Below, in pieces: positions 16,155-24,799 of a stretch of DNA of 64,000 bases (its first letter is position 1; each line of letters begins with the position of its first letter). Below the pieces are notes generated by a model. That model was given only the letters and a program-made list of their open reading frames with translations, was not told the origin of the DNA and searched no databases. The translations under genes were made by a program, and so were the position numbers. The stretch is from an uncultured Clostridia bacterium (GTDB taxonomy: Bacteria > Bacillota > Clostridia > Christensenellales > CAG-138): NCBI GenBank assembly GCA_946411635.1, contig CAMKES010000001.1, forward strand, positions 215,696 to 279,695, in the 5' to 3' direction.

Positions 16155-18508
16155 ACGAAAGAGCGATCCATTGTCTTGAATTTGATAAGATCCGCGCCCA
16201 ATGTGCGACGCATGCGGCGTCCGACATCGGGCGCGAATTCGTTGACGCTTTGACGCCCGTTGATTCGCTGGAACAGGCGGAGATGCTGCAGCGTCAGACG
16301 TGGGAGGCGGACGCGGTCTGCCGCCGTGTCGGCGGATCCCCGATCGACACCTTTCCCGACGCGAGACAGACGCTGATGCGCGTGCGCGCCGCATATGCGC
16401 TTTCGCCGCTGGAACTGCTGAATCTTGCCGCGTGTCTCAAAGCGAGCCGCCGCGCACGGGAAACGCTTCTTTCCGGCGACGAAGAAGGGGAACTGCACCG
16501 CCTCGCGAACCCGCTTTCTTCCCATCGTTCCGTCGAAGAGGAGATCGCGCGTTGTATTCTGACCGAAGATGAACTTTCGGACAACGCCTCGCCCGAGCTT
16601 GCGCGCATCCGCAGGCAGATGCGCATCACCGCGGAGCGCGTCAAAGAAAAACTGAACAACATCATCAAAAGCCCCGCGTATCAGAAATATCTGCAGGAAC
16701 CGATCGTAACGGTCCGGAACGGACGTTACGCGATCCCGGTCAAGGCGGAGCACCGCGCGCAGATCGGCGGTCTGATCCACGATCAGAGCGGAAGCGGACA
16801 GACCGTGTTTATCGAGCCCGCGGCCGTCGTCGAACTTGGGAACACCTATAAGCAGCTGCAGGCGGAGGAGAAGCGCGAGATCGAGCGCATTCTTGCCGGG
16901 CTGACCGCATTGATCGCGCCGTTCGCGGACGAACTGTACCGCAGTCTGATGCTGCTCGGCACGCTTGACTGCATCTTTTCAAAGGCGATCCTTGCCCGCG
17001 ATATGCGCGCGTATTGTCCGAAGCTTAACGATCAGGGCCTGATCCATATCAAGAACGGCAGACATCCTCTGATCGATCCGAAAACCGTCGTTCCGATCTC
17101 GGTCTGGATCGGCGACGGATACGACACGCTGATCGTGACCGGCCCGAATACGGGCGGCAAAACCGTTACGCTCAAAACCGTCGGTCTTTTCACCCTGATG
17201 GCGAGCGCGGGCATGTTCATTCCCGCCGACGAGAGCAGTCAGATCGCCGTATTCCGCGAGGTGTTTGCGGACATCGGCGACGAGCAGTCGATCGAACAGT
17301 CGCTTTCCACGTTCTCGGCGCACATGACGAACCTGGTCGGCATTCTGAAGGATGCCGGAAGCGATACGCTCGTTCTGCTGGACGAACTCGGCGCGGGTAC
17401 CGATCCGAACGAAGGAGCGGCGCTTGCGCAGGCGATCCTCGAGCATCTGCAGAGAGCGGGTGCGACGACGTTCGCCACGACGCATTACAGCGAGATCAAG
17501 GCGTTCGCGCTGACGCACGAGGGGATGCAGAACGCGTCTATGGAATTCGACGTGGATCGTCTCTGTCCGACGTTCAGACTGTATATCGGCATTCCGGGCA
17601 AGTCCAACGCGTTCGAGATCAGCAGACGACTCGGTCTGAACGATGCGATCATCGAGCAGGCGAAACAGTTTCTGAAGCGTGAGGACGTTGTCTTTGAAGA
17701 CGTGCTTTCCGGCGCGGAGGAGCAGAGAAAGCTTGCGGAACGGCAGGCAACGGAGCTGACCGAGGAACTGAACCGCGTAAAGGAAGAACGGGTCGCGCTT
17801 GAAAACGAGCGCAGGAAACTGAAAGAAGACCGCGCTGCGATTCGCGAGAAAGCGCGCGAAGAAGCAAGAGCCGTCGTTCAGCAGACGAAGCGGGACATGG
17901 ATTCTCTGATCTCCGAGCTTCGCAAGGTCAGGGACATCGACACCAAGGCGCTGGAACGCGCGATCCAGAGTTCCAGAGACGCGCTGCGTGAATCGGCAAA
18001 CCGCCTTTCCGACCGACCGGAATCGAACGACGGAGAGGGCGAGATCCCTTCGTCCGTGATCCGCGGGCAAACGGTCCGCGTCGTCAGTCTGAACGGCAAC
18101 GCGACGGTCCTGAAGCCGCAGGATCAGAAGGGCATGGTGCAGGTGCAGGCGGGTCTGATCAAGGTATACGTGCCGCTGTCCGATCTGCGCCTGATCGATC
18201 AGAAGCAGACGGTAAACCGTACGGTCACAAAACCGAGAGAGATCATGACCGATATCAAGACGGTCAAATATGAACTCGACCTTCGCGGGTATCTGGTCGA
18301 CGACGCCGTTCTCGAGATCGATGCGTTCATCGACGATTGCATCCGGACCGGACGAAGCGAATTCAACATCATTCACGGCAAAGGAACCGGCGCGCTTCGC
18401 GCAGGCGTGCAGCAATATCTGAAGACGCATCCGCGCGTAAAAAGCTTCCGCATCGGCGCATACGGCGAAGGCGATGCGGGCGTGACGGTCGTTACGCTGA
18501 AAAACTGA
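16151..18508 (+). CDS. mutS2: MutS2 family ATPase with Smr domain
   Basis: MutS2 is a MutS paralogue acting in recombination control and ribosome rescue in Bacillota rather than mismatch repair. It has 785 residues. It lacks the MutS mismatch-reading N-terminus; the core and ATPase domain contain Walker A GPNTGGKT (331-338) and Walker B LVLLDELGAGTDP, then TTHYSEIK. A coiled coil (about 520-620, LNRVKEERVALENERRKLKE) follows. The C-terminal Smr nuclease domain carries LDLRGY and IIHGKGTGALR. Translationally coupled to htrA. Length and order are typical. Confidence 0.95.
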   Translation: MNERAIHCLEFDKIRAQCATHAASDIGREFVDALTPVDSLEQAEMLQRQTWEADAVCRRVGGSPIDTFPDARQTLMRVRAAYALSPLELLNLAACLKASRRARETLLSGDEEGELHRLANPLSSHRSVEEEIARCILTEDELSDNASPELARIRRQMRITAERVKEKLNNIIKSPAYQKYLQEPIVTVRNGRYAIPVKAEHRAQIGGLIHDQSGSGQTVFIEPAAVVELGNTYKQLQAEEKREIERILAGLTALIAPFADELYRSLMLLGTLDCIFSKAILARDMRAYCPKLNDQGLIHIKNGRHPLIDPKTVVPISVWIGDGYDTLIVTGPNTGGKTVTLKTVGLFTLMASAGMFIPADESSQIAVFREVFADIGDEQSIEQSLSTFSAHMTNLVGILKDAGSDTLVLLDELGAGTDPNEGAALAQAILEHLQRAGATTFATTHYSEIKAFALTHEGMQNASMEFDVDRLCPTFRLYIGIPGKSNAFEISRRLGLNDAIIEQAKQFLKREDVVFEDVLSGAEEQRKLAERQATELTEELNRVKEERVALENERRKLKEDRAAIREKAREEARAVVQQTKRDMDSLISELRKVRDIDTKALERAIQSSRDALRESANRLSDRPESNDGEGEIPSSVIRGQTVRVVSLNGNATVLKPQDQKGMVQVQAGLIKVYVPLSDLRLIDQKQTVNRTVTKPREIMTDIKTVKYELDLRGYLVDDAVLEIDAFIDDCIRTGRSEFNIIHGKGTGALRAGVQQYLKTHPRVKSFRIGAYGEGDAGVTVVTLKN

Positions 18509-18538
18509 CCGGACGTGATCCGGTAGGAAGGAATCGGA

Positions 18539-19087
18539 ATGAATAAAAAAGGTTGGCAGTTCATTCTTGCCGTACTCTGCTTTATCGGCGTTGCGGTACT
18601 CGTTGTGATCGGCGTCAAGCGCGCTTCGCGGTCGGACCTCGTGGAAGGGCTGGAGTCGCTCGGCCAAAAAACGTTTGAAGCGTATAACACGAAGACGGAA
18701 GAAGAGGACGGGGAAACGACCTATATCGTTTTTTACCGGTATATCGATCCGAAGTACGGCGAGATCGTCTTCTCTCCGGGCGTCGATAAGGCGGAATTCG
18801 ATTCCTGCCGGTACAGCCTCGTCAATTACGAAACGTATCACGAAATGTATCCGGATACGGTGAAAAAGCCGACGATCGACCGATACGTTTACGTGTATCC
18901 GCTGAACGGGAAGACGGAAAGCATCATTGAAGATCAGCCGTATTCGCTTTACGAGGTTTCGAAACTGATCGATCCGACGCCGACCGTCTCCGCGACGTAC
19001 TACTATATTTTTGCCGGCATTCTTTTGCTCGCAGGTGCGTATCTTCTCTTTCTTGTGTTCGTGCCGAAGTGTTCGAAGGAACGCTGA
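18539..19087 (+). CDS. Unrecognised two-TM protein
   Basis: A 182-residue protein I do not recognise. TM segments are at about 6-24 and 155-177. The region between is polar and tyrosine-rich (YRYIDPKYGE, YRYVYVYPLNGK-like), predicted to lie outside the membrane, with a short basic C-terminus (PKCSKER). RBS GGAAGGA precedes ATG 18539. It follows mutS2 by 30 bases and is probably the last gene of that operon, ending at a strong terminator. A relation to DUF3592-like membrane proteins is possible but not demonstrable by eye. Confidence 0.6.
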   Translation: MNKKGWQFILAVLCFIGVAVLVVIGVKRASRSDLVEGLESLGQKTFEAYNTKTEEEDGETTYIVFYRYIDPKYGEIVFSPGVDKAEFDSCRYSLVNYETYHEMYPDTVKKPTIDRYVYVYPLNGKTESIIEDQPYSLYEVSKLIDPTPTVSATYYYIFAGILLLAGAYLLFLVFVPKCSKER

Positions 19088-19101
19088 ATCCAACAGAATG
19101 A

Positions 19102-19138
19102 AAAAAAGAACCTGTCCCTTAACGGACGGGTTCTTTTC
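19102..19138. terminator. Bidirectional terminator between convergent genes
   Basis: Stem AAAAGAACCTGTCC / GGACGGGTTCTTTT (one G-U pair) with a short CTTAAC loop, with an A-run on one side and T-run on the other. It serves both the mutS2 operon and the minus-strand kinase. Confidence 0.85.
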
Positions 19139-19142
19139 TGCT

Positions 19143-20105
19143 TTACGCTTCCCGTGCGCTGAGAAATGCATCAAGCTCCGCCCGCGTCGGGCTCGCGCGG
19201 CCGCTGCTTTTCGAAACGCAGATCGATGCCGCCGCATTCGCTTCCCGGAGCGCATCTGTATACGGGAGACCGTTGAGCCGTGCGGCAATATACGCGCCGT
19301 CGAACGTATCGCCTGCGCCGACGGTGTCCGTGACCTCCACACGGAAAGCGGGGGCGTGCAGCCGCTCCGTTCCGCAATAGAGGTCCGCACCGTACGCGCC
19401 GTTTCGCACGATCACCGTCGTTCCGTTTGCGGCGAGCGTTTTTGCCGCAAGCTCCGGGTCGCGCTCGCCTGCCAGAAGAGGGATCTCGTCGATCGCCGAA
19501 CCGAGGATCACGTCCGAAAGCGTTTTTGCCTTCATAAGGTTTTCGGCAAACGTCGGGTCGTTCATCGCTTCAACGCGTACGTTCACATCAAAAGAAACGG
19601 GAATGCCGTTTTCGCGGCATCTGCGCATCAGATCGAGCTGCGTTGAAGCGGCAGGATCTTCGCGCAGCATCATCCCGGTGACGTGCAGCCAGCTGATCCG
19701 GTCGATGATGTCCGCGGGGATCTGATCGGCCGTGATCGAATGCTGAGATCCGAAATGCGCGGGGCAGGCGAACGCGGTCCGCTCGCCGGTCTCGTCAAGG
19801 ACAAGAAGCACGAGCTGCGTCGGCTTGCCGTCGTCGAAACGAAGAAGCGACGTATCGACGCGCTCCCGCTCAAGTCCGTTTTTCAGCATCAGTCCGTACG
19901 CGTCGTTCCCGCAGGTTCCCGCGAACAGAACGGGGAGGCCGAGCCGCGCGATCGCACATGCGGTGTTCGCGACGCTTCCGCCTTCCACGGCGCGCACGTC
20001 GGATCCGCCGGGCAGCATCGTACCGCTTGCTTTCGCTTTTGCCGCGATCGCGTAGGGGATGATCAGATCGGCGCAGATATCTCCGAGGCAAAGGACCGGT
20101 TTCAT
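19143..20105 (-). CDS. PfkB-family carbohydrate kinase
   Basis: A ribokinase-like sugar kinase of 320 residues. The N-terminal LCLGDICADLI and GGSVANTACAIARLG are the PfkB substrate-site signature. The C-terminal DTVGAGDTFDGAYIA holds the anion hole and catalytic Asp. The sugar substrate is not predictable from the sequence. Start 20105 has an AAGGAG site 8 bases upstream; a longer in-frame reading to 20327 would run through the next gene's 3' end and is rejected. It follows the NAGPA-like lipoprotein on the same strand by 17 bases, so the two may function together in glycan salvage (inference). Confidence 0.88.
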   Translation of the reverse strand: MKPVLCLGDICADLIIPYAIAAKAKASGTMLPGGSDVRAVEGGSVANTACAIARLGLPVLFAGTCGNDAYGLMLKNGLERERVDTSLLRFDDGKPTQLVLLVLDETGERTAFACPAHFGSQHSITADQIPADIIDRISWLHVTGMMLREDPAASTQLDLMRRCRENGIPVSFDVNVRVEAMNDPTFAENLMKAKTLSDVILGSAIDEIPLLAGERDPELAAKTLAANGTTVIVRNGAYGADLYCGTERLHAPAFRVEVTDTVGAGDTFDGAYIAARLNGLPYTDALREANAAASICVSKSSGRASPTRAELDAFLSAREA

Positions 20106-20122
20106 GCTGTTTCTCCTTTTCG

Positions 20123-21187
20123 TTATTCGGTCGGATAAGGAATGTAGATGATATCCATGATCGACCGGTTCTTGTCCGGCTGATTGATGCGCTTCCCGTG
20201 CCAGGCGATCTGTGCGGAAATCCCGCCGTCGAGATTGTATGCGCAGACGCAGCCGAGCTCCTTCATGAGCGCTGCAAGCTCCTCGAGCGACAGACCCATG
20301 GAATAACCGCGCTGACGCCCGTCGCACAGCACGAAGCAGTAATGACCGGGTTCGTAGTATCCGATCGCGGCGCGGGGATTTCGATCGCCGATCCGGTCGG
20401 GCATGTTGAACTTCGTCATCGGCTCTCCGTTTTCATCAAGGAGCATCGGACCGAAATTCCAGGTCTGCCACACGCCGCGCTCCTCAAGATATGCGGCGGA
20501 AATCTCGGAGGGCGCATAGGTGCGCATCTCGCCGTCCCGGAACAGAACGCAAAGATCGCGCGTGAATTTCTTGCTCTTGAACGCGAACTCGCCGTTGATC
20601 ACGACGTACGCGTCATACCGGTGCGTGCAGTTGTCGCCGGAGATGGCAAAGATCGCGTTGCAGGCTTTTGCCATTTTATCGATGGACAGCGTCGAAGCGT
20701 TTTTGTATTCGTCCGCGTTCAGTCCGCGGCGGATCGATTCGACGTCCTGCACGTAAACGTCGATCACGTAATAGACGAGCGACGCGCCCGTAACGTCCTT
20801 TGTTTCGTGGCGTTCGATGCAGATGCTTTTCGATTCATCGCGGTACGTATCGTCCGTATCGATCACGACGTCCGAAAAACGGTCGGCATGCCGGATATCG
20901 AGGATGCCGAGCGCAGACGGCGTCGGCTCGGGCGTTGCGGTCGGTTCCGGCGTGGGAGTCGGCGCTTCCGTCGGCGCGGGCGTCGGAACGGGCTCGGGGG
21001 TGATCGCCTCCGTCGGGACGGGCGTAACAAGTTCGATCGAATCGGGAACGGCTTCGACCGTTGCGGCGGGCGAGGGCTCTGCCTGCGCGGATACGGAATG
21101 ATCGCCTGCGGACGGACCGCCGCACGATACGACGGTCGAAAGCAGAAATGCAGTCAATAGGATCAGAGCAATCGGTTTCTTTTTCAT
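20123..21187 (-). CDS. Lipoprotein with phosphodiester glycosidase (NAGPA-like) domain
   Basis: A secreted lipoprotein of 354 residues. The signal peptide ends in the lipobox VVSC with C22. A linker of about 70 residues is rich in P, T and E (PTPEPTATPEPTPS). The C-terminal domain (about 130-354) has FAISGDNC, WNFGPMLLDENG, RNPRAAIGYYEPGHYCFVLCDGR and YNLDGGISAQI, matching the NAGPA family related to the mammalian uncovering enzyme. It may trim sugar-phosphodiester modifications from wall polymers. Located just upstream of the PfkB kinase on the same strand. Confidence 0.85.
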   Translation of the reverse strand: MKKKPIALILLTAFLLSTVVSCGGPSAGDHSVSAQAEPSPAATVEAVPDSIELVTPVPTEAITPEPVPTPAPTEAPTPTPEPTATPEPTPSALGILDIRHADRFSDVVIDTDDTYRDESKSICIERHETKDVTGASLVYYVIDVYVQDVESIRRGLNADEYKNASTLSIDKMAKACNAIFAISGDNCTHRYDAYVVINGEFAFKSKKFTRDLCVLFRDGEMRTYAPSEISAAYLEERGVWQTWNFGPMLLDENGEPMTKFNMPDRIGDRNPRAAIGYYEPGHYCFVLCDGRQRGYSMGLSLEELAALMKELGCVCAYNLDGGISAQIAWHGKRINQPDKNRSIMDIIYIPYPTE

Positions 21188-21217
21188 AAGCGTCCTTTGT
21201 GCAATGGAATAGCGGAA

Positions 21218-22405
21218 TTATGCGTCCGAACGGTCGACGTCGACGATCGCGCGGCAGGAGGGGGAGATCTCTTTTACAGCCTGATCGATCCCGTTCAGAA
21301 GCGCGTCGATGTCTCCGGAATACTCGTACGGAATGACAAGATCAAACATCAGCGCGGTTTCCGACGGTCCGGCGGCGATCCGGAAATCATGGATCGTAAG
21401 GTGCGGATCGACGCCGTTCAGATAGGCCGAAACCTTTTCTTTCAGTTCTTTGGTCCTCGGATCGTCGGTAATGATCGGATCCATATGGATCGTTGCGGAG
21501 CATCGGAACTGCTCGGACAAATACTTTTCGGCGCTGTCGATCACATCGTGGATCTCGCGCACGTTGCTTTCGGCGGGGACTTCCGCGTGCAGGGAAACGA
21601 AAACACGGCCGGGACCGTAATCGTGCACGACGACGTCGTGTACGCCGCCGATCCCTTCGAAGGACAGAACGGCGGATTCGATCGCCGAAACGAAAGCGGG
21701 GTCCGGTCGACGTCCGAGGAGCGGTTCAACGGTCTCGTGCGCGGAACGTATGCCCGTATAGACGATAAACAGCGAAACGGCGAGACCGCACCATGCGTCA
21801 AGCCGCAGCCAGTCGGGGAGACGGATGAATCGTGCGATCAGCGCGCAGACGAGAACGACGGCCGTCGCGACTGTATCCGAAAGGCTGTCGAACGCGACCG
21901 CGCGCAGCGTCGGAGAGGAGAATTGCTTCGCAAGAGCGCGGTTGTACGCAAACATGTAGACCTTGATCAGGATCGAACCGATCAGAACGATCAGTGTCGG
22001 GATAAAATGCGATGCAAACGCCGTTTCTCCGCCGTAAAGAATGATCGAGACCGCGTTGCGGAACAGCGAATACCCCATGACGACGATAAGAATGGAAACG
22101 ATCAGTCCGGACACGTACTCGAACCTGCCGTGCCCGTACGGATGCCCCCGATCCGGCTTCTTCGCGGCGAGCCGGAATCCGAAGAGAGCGATAATCGACG
22201 ACCCGGCGTCTCCGAGGTTGTTGAACGCGTCCGCCTCAAGGGAAACGGCGTGCGCAAGCAGACCGAACACGAATTTCACGGCAAACAGAAGCAGGTTCAG
22301 AAAGATCCCGACGCAGCCAGACAGCATGCCGTATTCGCTTCGCACGCGTTCCGGCGAATCGTTTTCTTGATTATGTATGAACAGCTTTGCAAGCAAACGG
22401 ATCAT
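21218..22405 (-). CDS. Cation diffusion facilitator (CDF) transporter
   Basis: A divalent metal/proton antiporter of 395 residues. Six TM segments occupy about 30-225. The metal-site signatures are SLEADAFNNLGDAG (TM2) and AFDSLSDTVATA (TM5), and KKPDRGHPYGHGRFE is the conserved cytosolic loop. A CDF dimerisation domain (about 225-310) and an extra C-terminal region of about 80 residues follow. Start 22405 has AAAGGAG upstream, and the promoter at 22427-22455 excludes an earlier ATG at 22438. Metal preference (Zn, Fe, Mn) cannot be told by eye. Confidence 0.9.
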   Translation of the reverse strand: MIRLLAKLFIHNQENDSPERVRSEYGMLSGCVGIFLNLLLFAVKFVFGLLAHAVSLEADAFNNLGDAGSSIIALFGFRLAAKKPDRGHPYGHGRFEYVSGLIVSILIVVMGYSLFRNAVSIILYGGETAFASHFIPTLIVLIGSILIKVYMFAYNRALAKQFSSPTLRAVAFDSLSDTVATAVVLVCALIARFIRLPDWLRLDAWCGLAVSLFIVYTGIRSAHETVEPLLGRRPDPAFVSAIESAVLSFEGIGGVHDVVVHDYGPGRVFVSLHAEVPAESNVREIHDVIDSAEKYLSEQFRCSATIHMDPIITDDPRTKELKEKVSAYLNGVDPHLTIHDFRIAAGPSETALMFDLVIPYEYSGDIDALLNGIDQAVKEISPSCRAIVDVDRSDA

Positions 22406-22426
22406 GTTTTTCTCCTTTATTTCGCC

Positions 22427-22455
22427 ATTATAGCACAAATAGACGCGGATAACAA
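22427..22455 (-). promoter_or_regulatory. Promoter of the CDF transporter group
   Basis: On the minus strand TTGTTA (22455-22450), 17-base spacer, TATAAT (22432-22427), about 20 bases before the start codon. Confidence 0.75.
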
Positions 22456-22525
22456 TTGCAAAAAAACACTTTTCATCATACGGCTGTTATGCTATACTGT
22501 ATGCAGAACAGAAGGAGGTGTGGAT

Positions 22526-23020
22526 ATGGCAGCTGTATTCGGAACATTATGGATTCCGTGCCTGATCCTCAGCGTTCTCGGTATCGCGCTGCTCGTTGCG
22601 GAACTGTTTCTTCCGGGCTTCGGCGTAACCGGTTCGTTCGGCGTCGTCTGCCTGATCGCGGTCTGCGTCATGCAGTTCATGACGAACAAGCCGCTTGTGG
22701 CAGTCCTTGTGACGGCGGTCCTCGGATTGATCGTGATCACAATGGTTATCCTGTTCATGCGGTCGATGAAAAACGGTCTTCTCTTCCGTTCTCCGATCGT
22801 TTTGAAGGACAAGATCGAAGCGGAAGCCGTCAGGCTTTCGTCCGGTTCTCTTGAGGACCTGATCGGTCAGACCGGAACTGCGGAAACCCCGCTGCGTCCG
22901 AGCGGCATTGCCGTGATCGCCGGAAAACGGTATTCCGTCGAAACCGAAGCGACATTCATCGACAAAGGAAGCGAGATCACGGTCATCTCAGTCGACGGAA
23001 CGAAGATCACCGTCCGATGA
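22526..23020 (+). CDS. NfeD-family membrane protein
   Basis: A 164-residue short-form NfeD protein. Three TM segments (about 5-28, 33-52, 57-77) are followed by a soluble OB-fold domain (about 105-164) with GQTGTAETPLRPSGIAVIAGKRYSVETE, the recognisable NfeD core. NfeD proteins pair with SPFH proteins such as FloA, which lies 200 bases downstream. ATG 22526 is preceded by AAGGAGG. The same frame is open back to 21197, but that upstream part is antisense to the CDF gene and is a shadow. Four-base overlap with the next gene. Confidence 0.87.
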   Translation: MAAVFGTLWIPCLILSVLGIALLVAELFLPGFGVTGSFGVVCLIAVCVMQFMTNKPLVAVLVTAVLGLIVITMVILFMRSMKNGLLFRSPIVLKDKIEAEAVRLSSGSLEDLIGQTGTAETPLRPSGIAVIAGKRYSVETEATFIDKGSEITVISVDGTKITVR

Positions 23021-23223
23021 AGTACTGTAAAAAATGCGGCGTCCTGTATACGACGGACGTTTGTCCGAAGTGCGGCGTGATCCCGTGTGAAACGGACGAT
23101 TCCGCCGGGCAGGCGCAGAAAACGACGGTCCGCAGGCATTGGGTCGCGCTGCTGATCGCGATCCCCCTTTCGATTCTGCTCATTCTGGGCGTTTTGTATC
23201 TGATGAAAACCATAATGCATTAG
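23017..23223 (+). CDS. Small zinc-ribbon, single-TM protein
   Basis: 68 residues: an N-terminal zinc ribbon with cysteine pairs CKKC (4-7) and CPKC (16-19), a polar linker, and a C-terminal TM (about 43-64). I cannot assign a function. It is coupled to nfeD by an ATGA overlap and followed by floA after 10 bases. That position, not its sequence, suggests a part in the FloA/NfeD membrane-domain system. Confidence 0.75.
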   Translation: MKYCKKCGVLYTTDVCPKCGVIPCETDDSAGQAQKTTVRRHWVALLIAIPLSILLILGVLYLMKTIMH

Positions 23224-23233
23224 GAGGAATTAT

Positions 23234-24241
23234 ATGGAACCATTCATCCCCTGGATCATCGGCGCAGCCGTTGTGATCTTTCTGATCATCTTCTTCTCGT
23301 TTGTTCCGCTCGGACTCTGGATTTCCGCAAGCGCCAGCGGCGTCAAGATCGGTCTGTTCCAGTTGATCGGCATGCGGATCCGCAAGGTCAACGCGGCTGA
23401 CATCGTAAACCCGATGATCAAGGCGACCAAAGCGGGCCTGAAGATTCCCATGAACAAACTCGAAGCGCACTACCTGGCCAAGGGCGGCAAGAGCAGCGGC
23501 AAAGCGAGTGTAAACCGCGTCGTCGACTCTCTGATCGCCGCGCAGCGCGCCGGTATTCCGCTGGACTTTGAGCGTTCCTGCGCGATCGACCTTGCCGGCC
23601 GCGACGTTCTGAACGCCGTTCAGATGAGCGTCAATCCGAAGGTCATCGAAACCCCGATCATCGCGGCAGTCGCGATGGACGGCATCGAGCTTCGCGCAAA
23701 GGCGAAGGTCACCGTCCGTGCGAACATCGACCGTCTTGTCGGCGGCGCGGGCGAGGAAACGATCATCGCGCGTGTCGGCGAAGGTATCGTCACGACCGTC
23801 GGTTCGGCTTCGAGCCACAAGGAAGTTCTTGAAAATCCAGACTCCATTTCCCGCACGGTCCTTTCCAAGGGCCTTGACGCAGGAACCGCGTTTGAGATCC
23901 TTTCCATCGACATCGCAGACGTTGACGTCGGCAGAAACGTCGGCGCGCAGCTGCAGATCGACCAGGCAGAGGCGGACAAGCGCATCGCGCAGGCAAAGGC
24001 GGAGGAACGCCGCGCTATGGCGGTCGCACAGGAGCAGGAAAACGTTGCGGAAGTGCAGCGCATGCGCGCCCGCGTTATCGAGGCGGAGGCAGAGGTCCCG
24101 CAGGCGATCTCCGCAGCGCTTCGTGAAGGCAAGCTCGGCGTGCTGGACTATTACAATATGAAAAACGTAATGTCCGACACCGAGATGCGCAATGCCATCG
24201 GCAAGGCCGCGACCCCCGAAACGGACAAGAAAGGAAACTAA
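23234..24241 (+). CDS. floA: Flotillin-like protein FloA
   Basis: An SPFH-superfamily scaffold of functional membrane microdomains, 335 residues. An N-terminal hydrophobic hairpin (about 5-28) is followed by the characteristic [19 protein letters not shown]. The SPFH core has the conserved GGNKS-equivalent [18 protein letters not shown] coiled-coil EA-rich region ([21 protein letters not shown]) leads to the C-terminal [15 protein letters not shown]. Length matches B. subtilis FloA (331). RBS TTAGGAGG. Downstream genes are spaced by only a few bases, so the operon continues. Confidence 0.95.
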   Translation: MEPFIPWIIGAAVVIFLIIFFSFVPLGLWISASASGVKIGLFQLIGMRIRKVNAADIVNPMIKATKAGLKIPMNKLEAHYLAKGGKSSGKASVNRVVDSLIAAQRAGIPLDFERSCAIDLAGRDVLNAVQMSVNPKVIETPIIAAVAMDGIELRAKAKVTVRANIDRLVGGAGEETIIARVGEGIVTTVGSASSHKEVLENPDSISRTVLSKGLDAGTAFEILSIDIADVDVGRNVGAQLQIDQAEADKRIAQAKAEERRAMAVAQEQENVAEVQRMRARVIEAEAEVPQAISAALREGKLGVLDYYNMKNVMSDTEMRNAIGKAATPETDKKGN

Positions 24242-24244
24242 ACC

Positions 24245-24796
24245 ATGCCGTTCGTACTCGTTTTGCCTTTCATCGTGATCGGTTTCTTTATCGCGGCGTC
24301 GAGAAAGGCGGAACAGACCAAGAGAGCGGAAGCGCAAAGGCGCGAGCGTCAGCTGAGGGAGCAGGATAACGAGCGTCCTCAGCCGACGCCGGTACGCCCC
24401 TCCGTTCAGGTCCCGGGATCCGTAAGGGAGGGACCGCGTCCGGAGGAGCGTGCGCAGCCCAGGGTCGGTCCGCGCGTGCAGAACCCGTCGGCGGATCGCA
24501 GCCCGACGCATGCCTCATCGCCGCGCGCGCAAACGCCGCGTACGGCAGCGTCCCCCGCAAAAAACGCGAAGCCGCAGCACATGCATGAGCAGCACGATTT
24601 CTGCGCGCTGCGTCCGGATCCTCCGAAAGGACAGTCGCATCCGGAGCACGACATGTGTGCGCTTAGTTCCGAGCAGAAATCCGTCCGGACGTCTGTGCGT
24701 TCAAACGACAATGCGCTTCTGAACCTGACGCCGGAGCAAGTCCTGAGAGGCGTCGTCTTCTCCGAGATCTTCGGCAAACCGAAAGCGCTCAGGTAA
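24245..24796 (+). CDS. Unrecognised TM protein with duplicated HDxCAL motif
   Basis: 183 residues. One TM at 2-18 is followed by a basic helical stretch, then a long proline/arginine-rich low-complexity region (45-110). Two copies of the motif H-D-(F/M)-C-A-L sit at 117-122 and 135-140, each preceded by His-rich residues. The C-terminus LTPEQVLRGVVFSEIFGKPK looks like a conserved amphipathic helix. The paired His/Cys clusters suggest metal binding, but I know no named domain. Three bases after floA, same operon. Confidence 0.7.
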   Translation: MPFVLVLPFIVIGFFIAASRKAEQTKRAEAQRRERQLREQDNERPQPTPVRPSVQVPGSVREGPRPEERAQPRVGPRVQNPSADRSPTHASSPRAQTPRTAASPAKNAKPQHMHEQHDFCALRPDPPKGQSHPEHDMCALSSEQKSVRTSVRSNDNALLNLTPEQVLRGVVFSEIFGKPKALR

Positions 24797-24799
24797 ACC

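Noticed and set aside
16979..19390. 803-codon minus-strand ORF over mutS2
   Set aside because: Antisense shadow: no RBS or recognisable domain, while mutS2 on the plus strand has all family motifs.
21197..22525. Upstream two-thirds of a 607-codon plus-strand ORF ending at 23020
   Set aside because: Only the part from 22526 is coding (NfeD); the rest is antisense to the CDF transporter.
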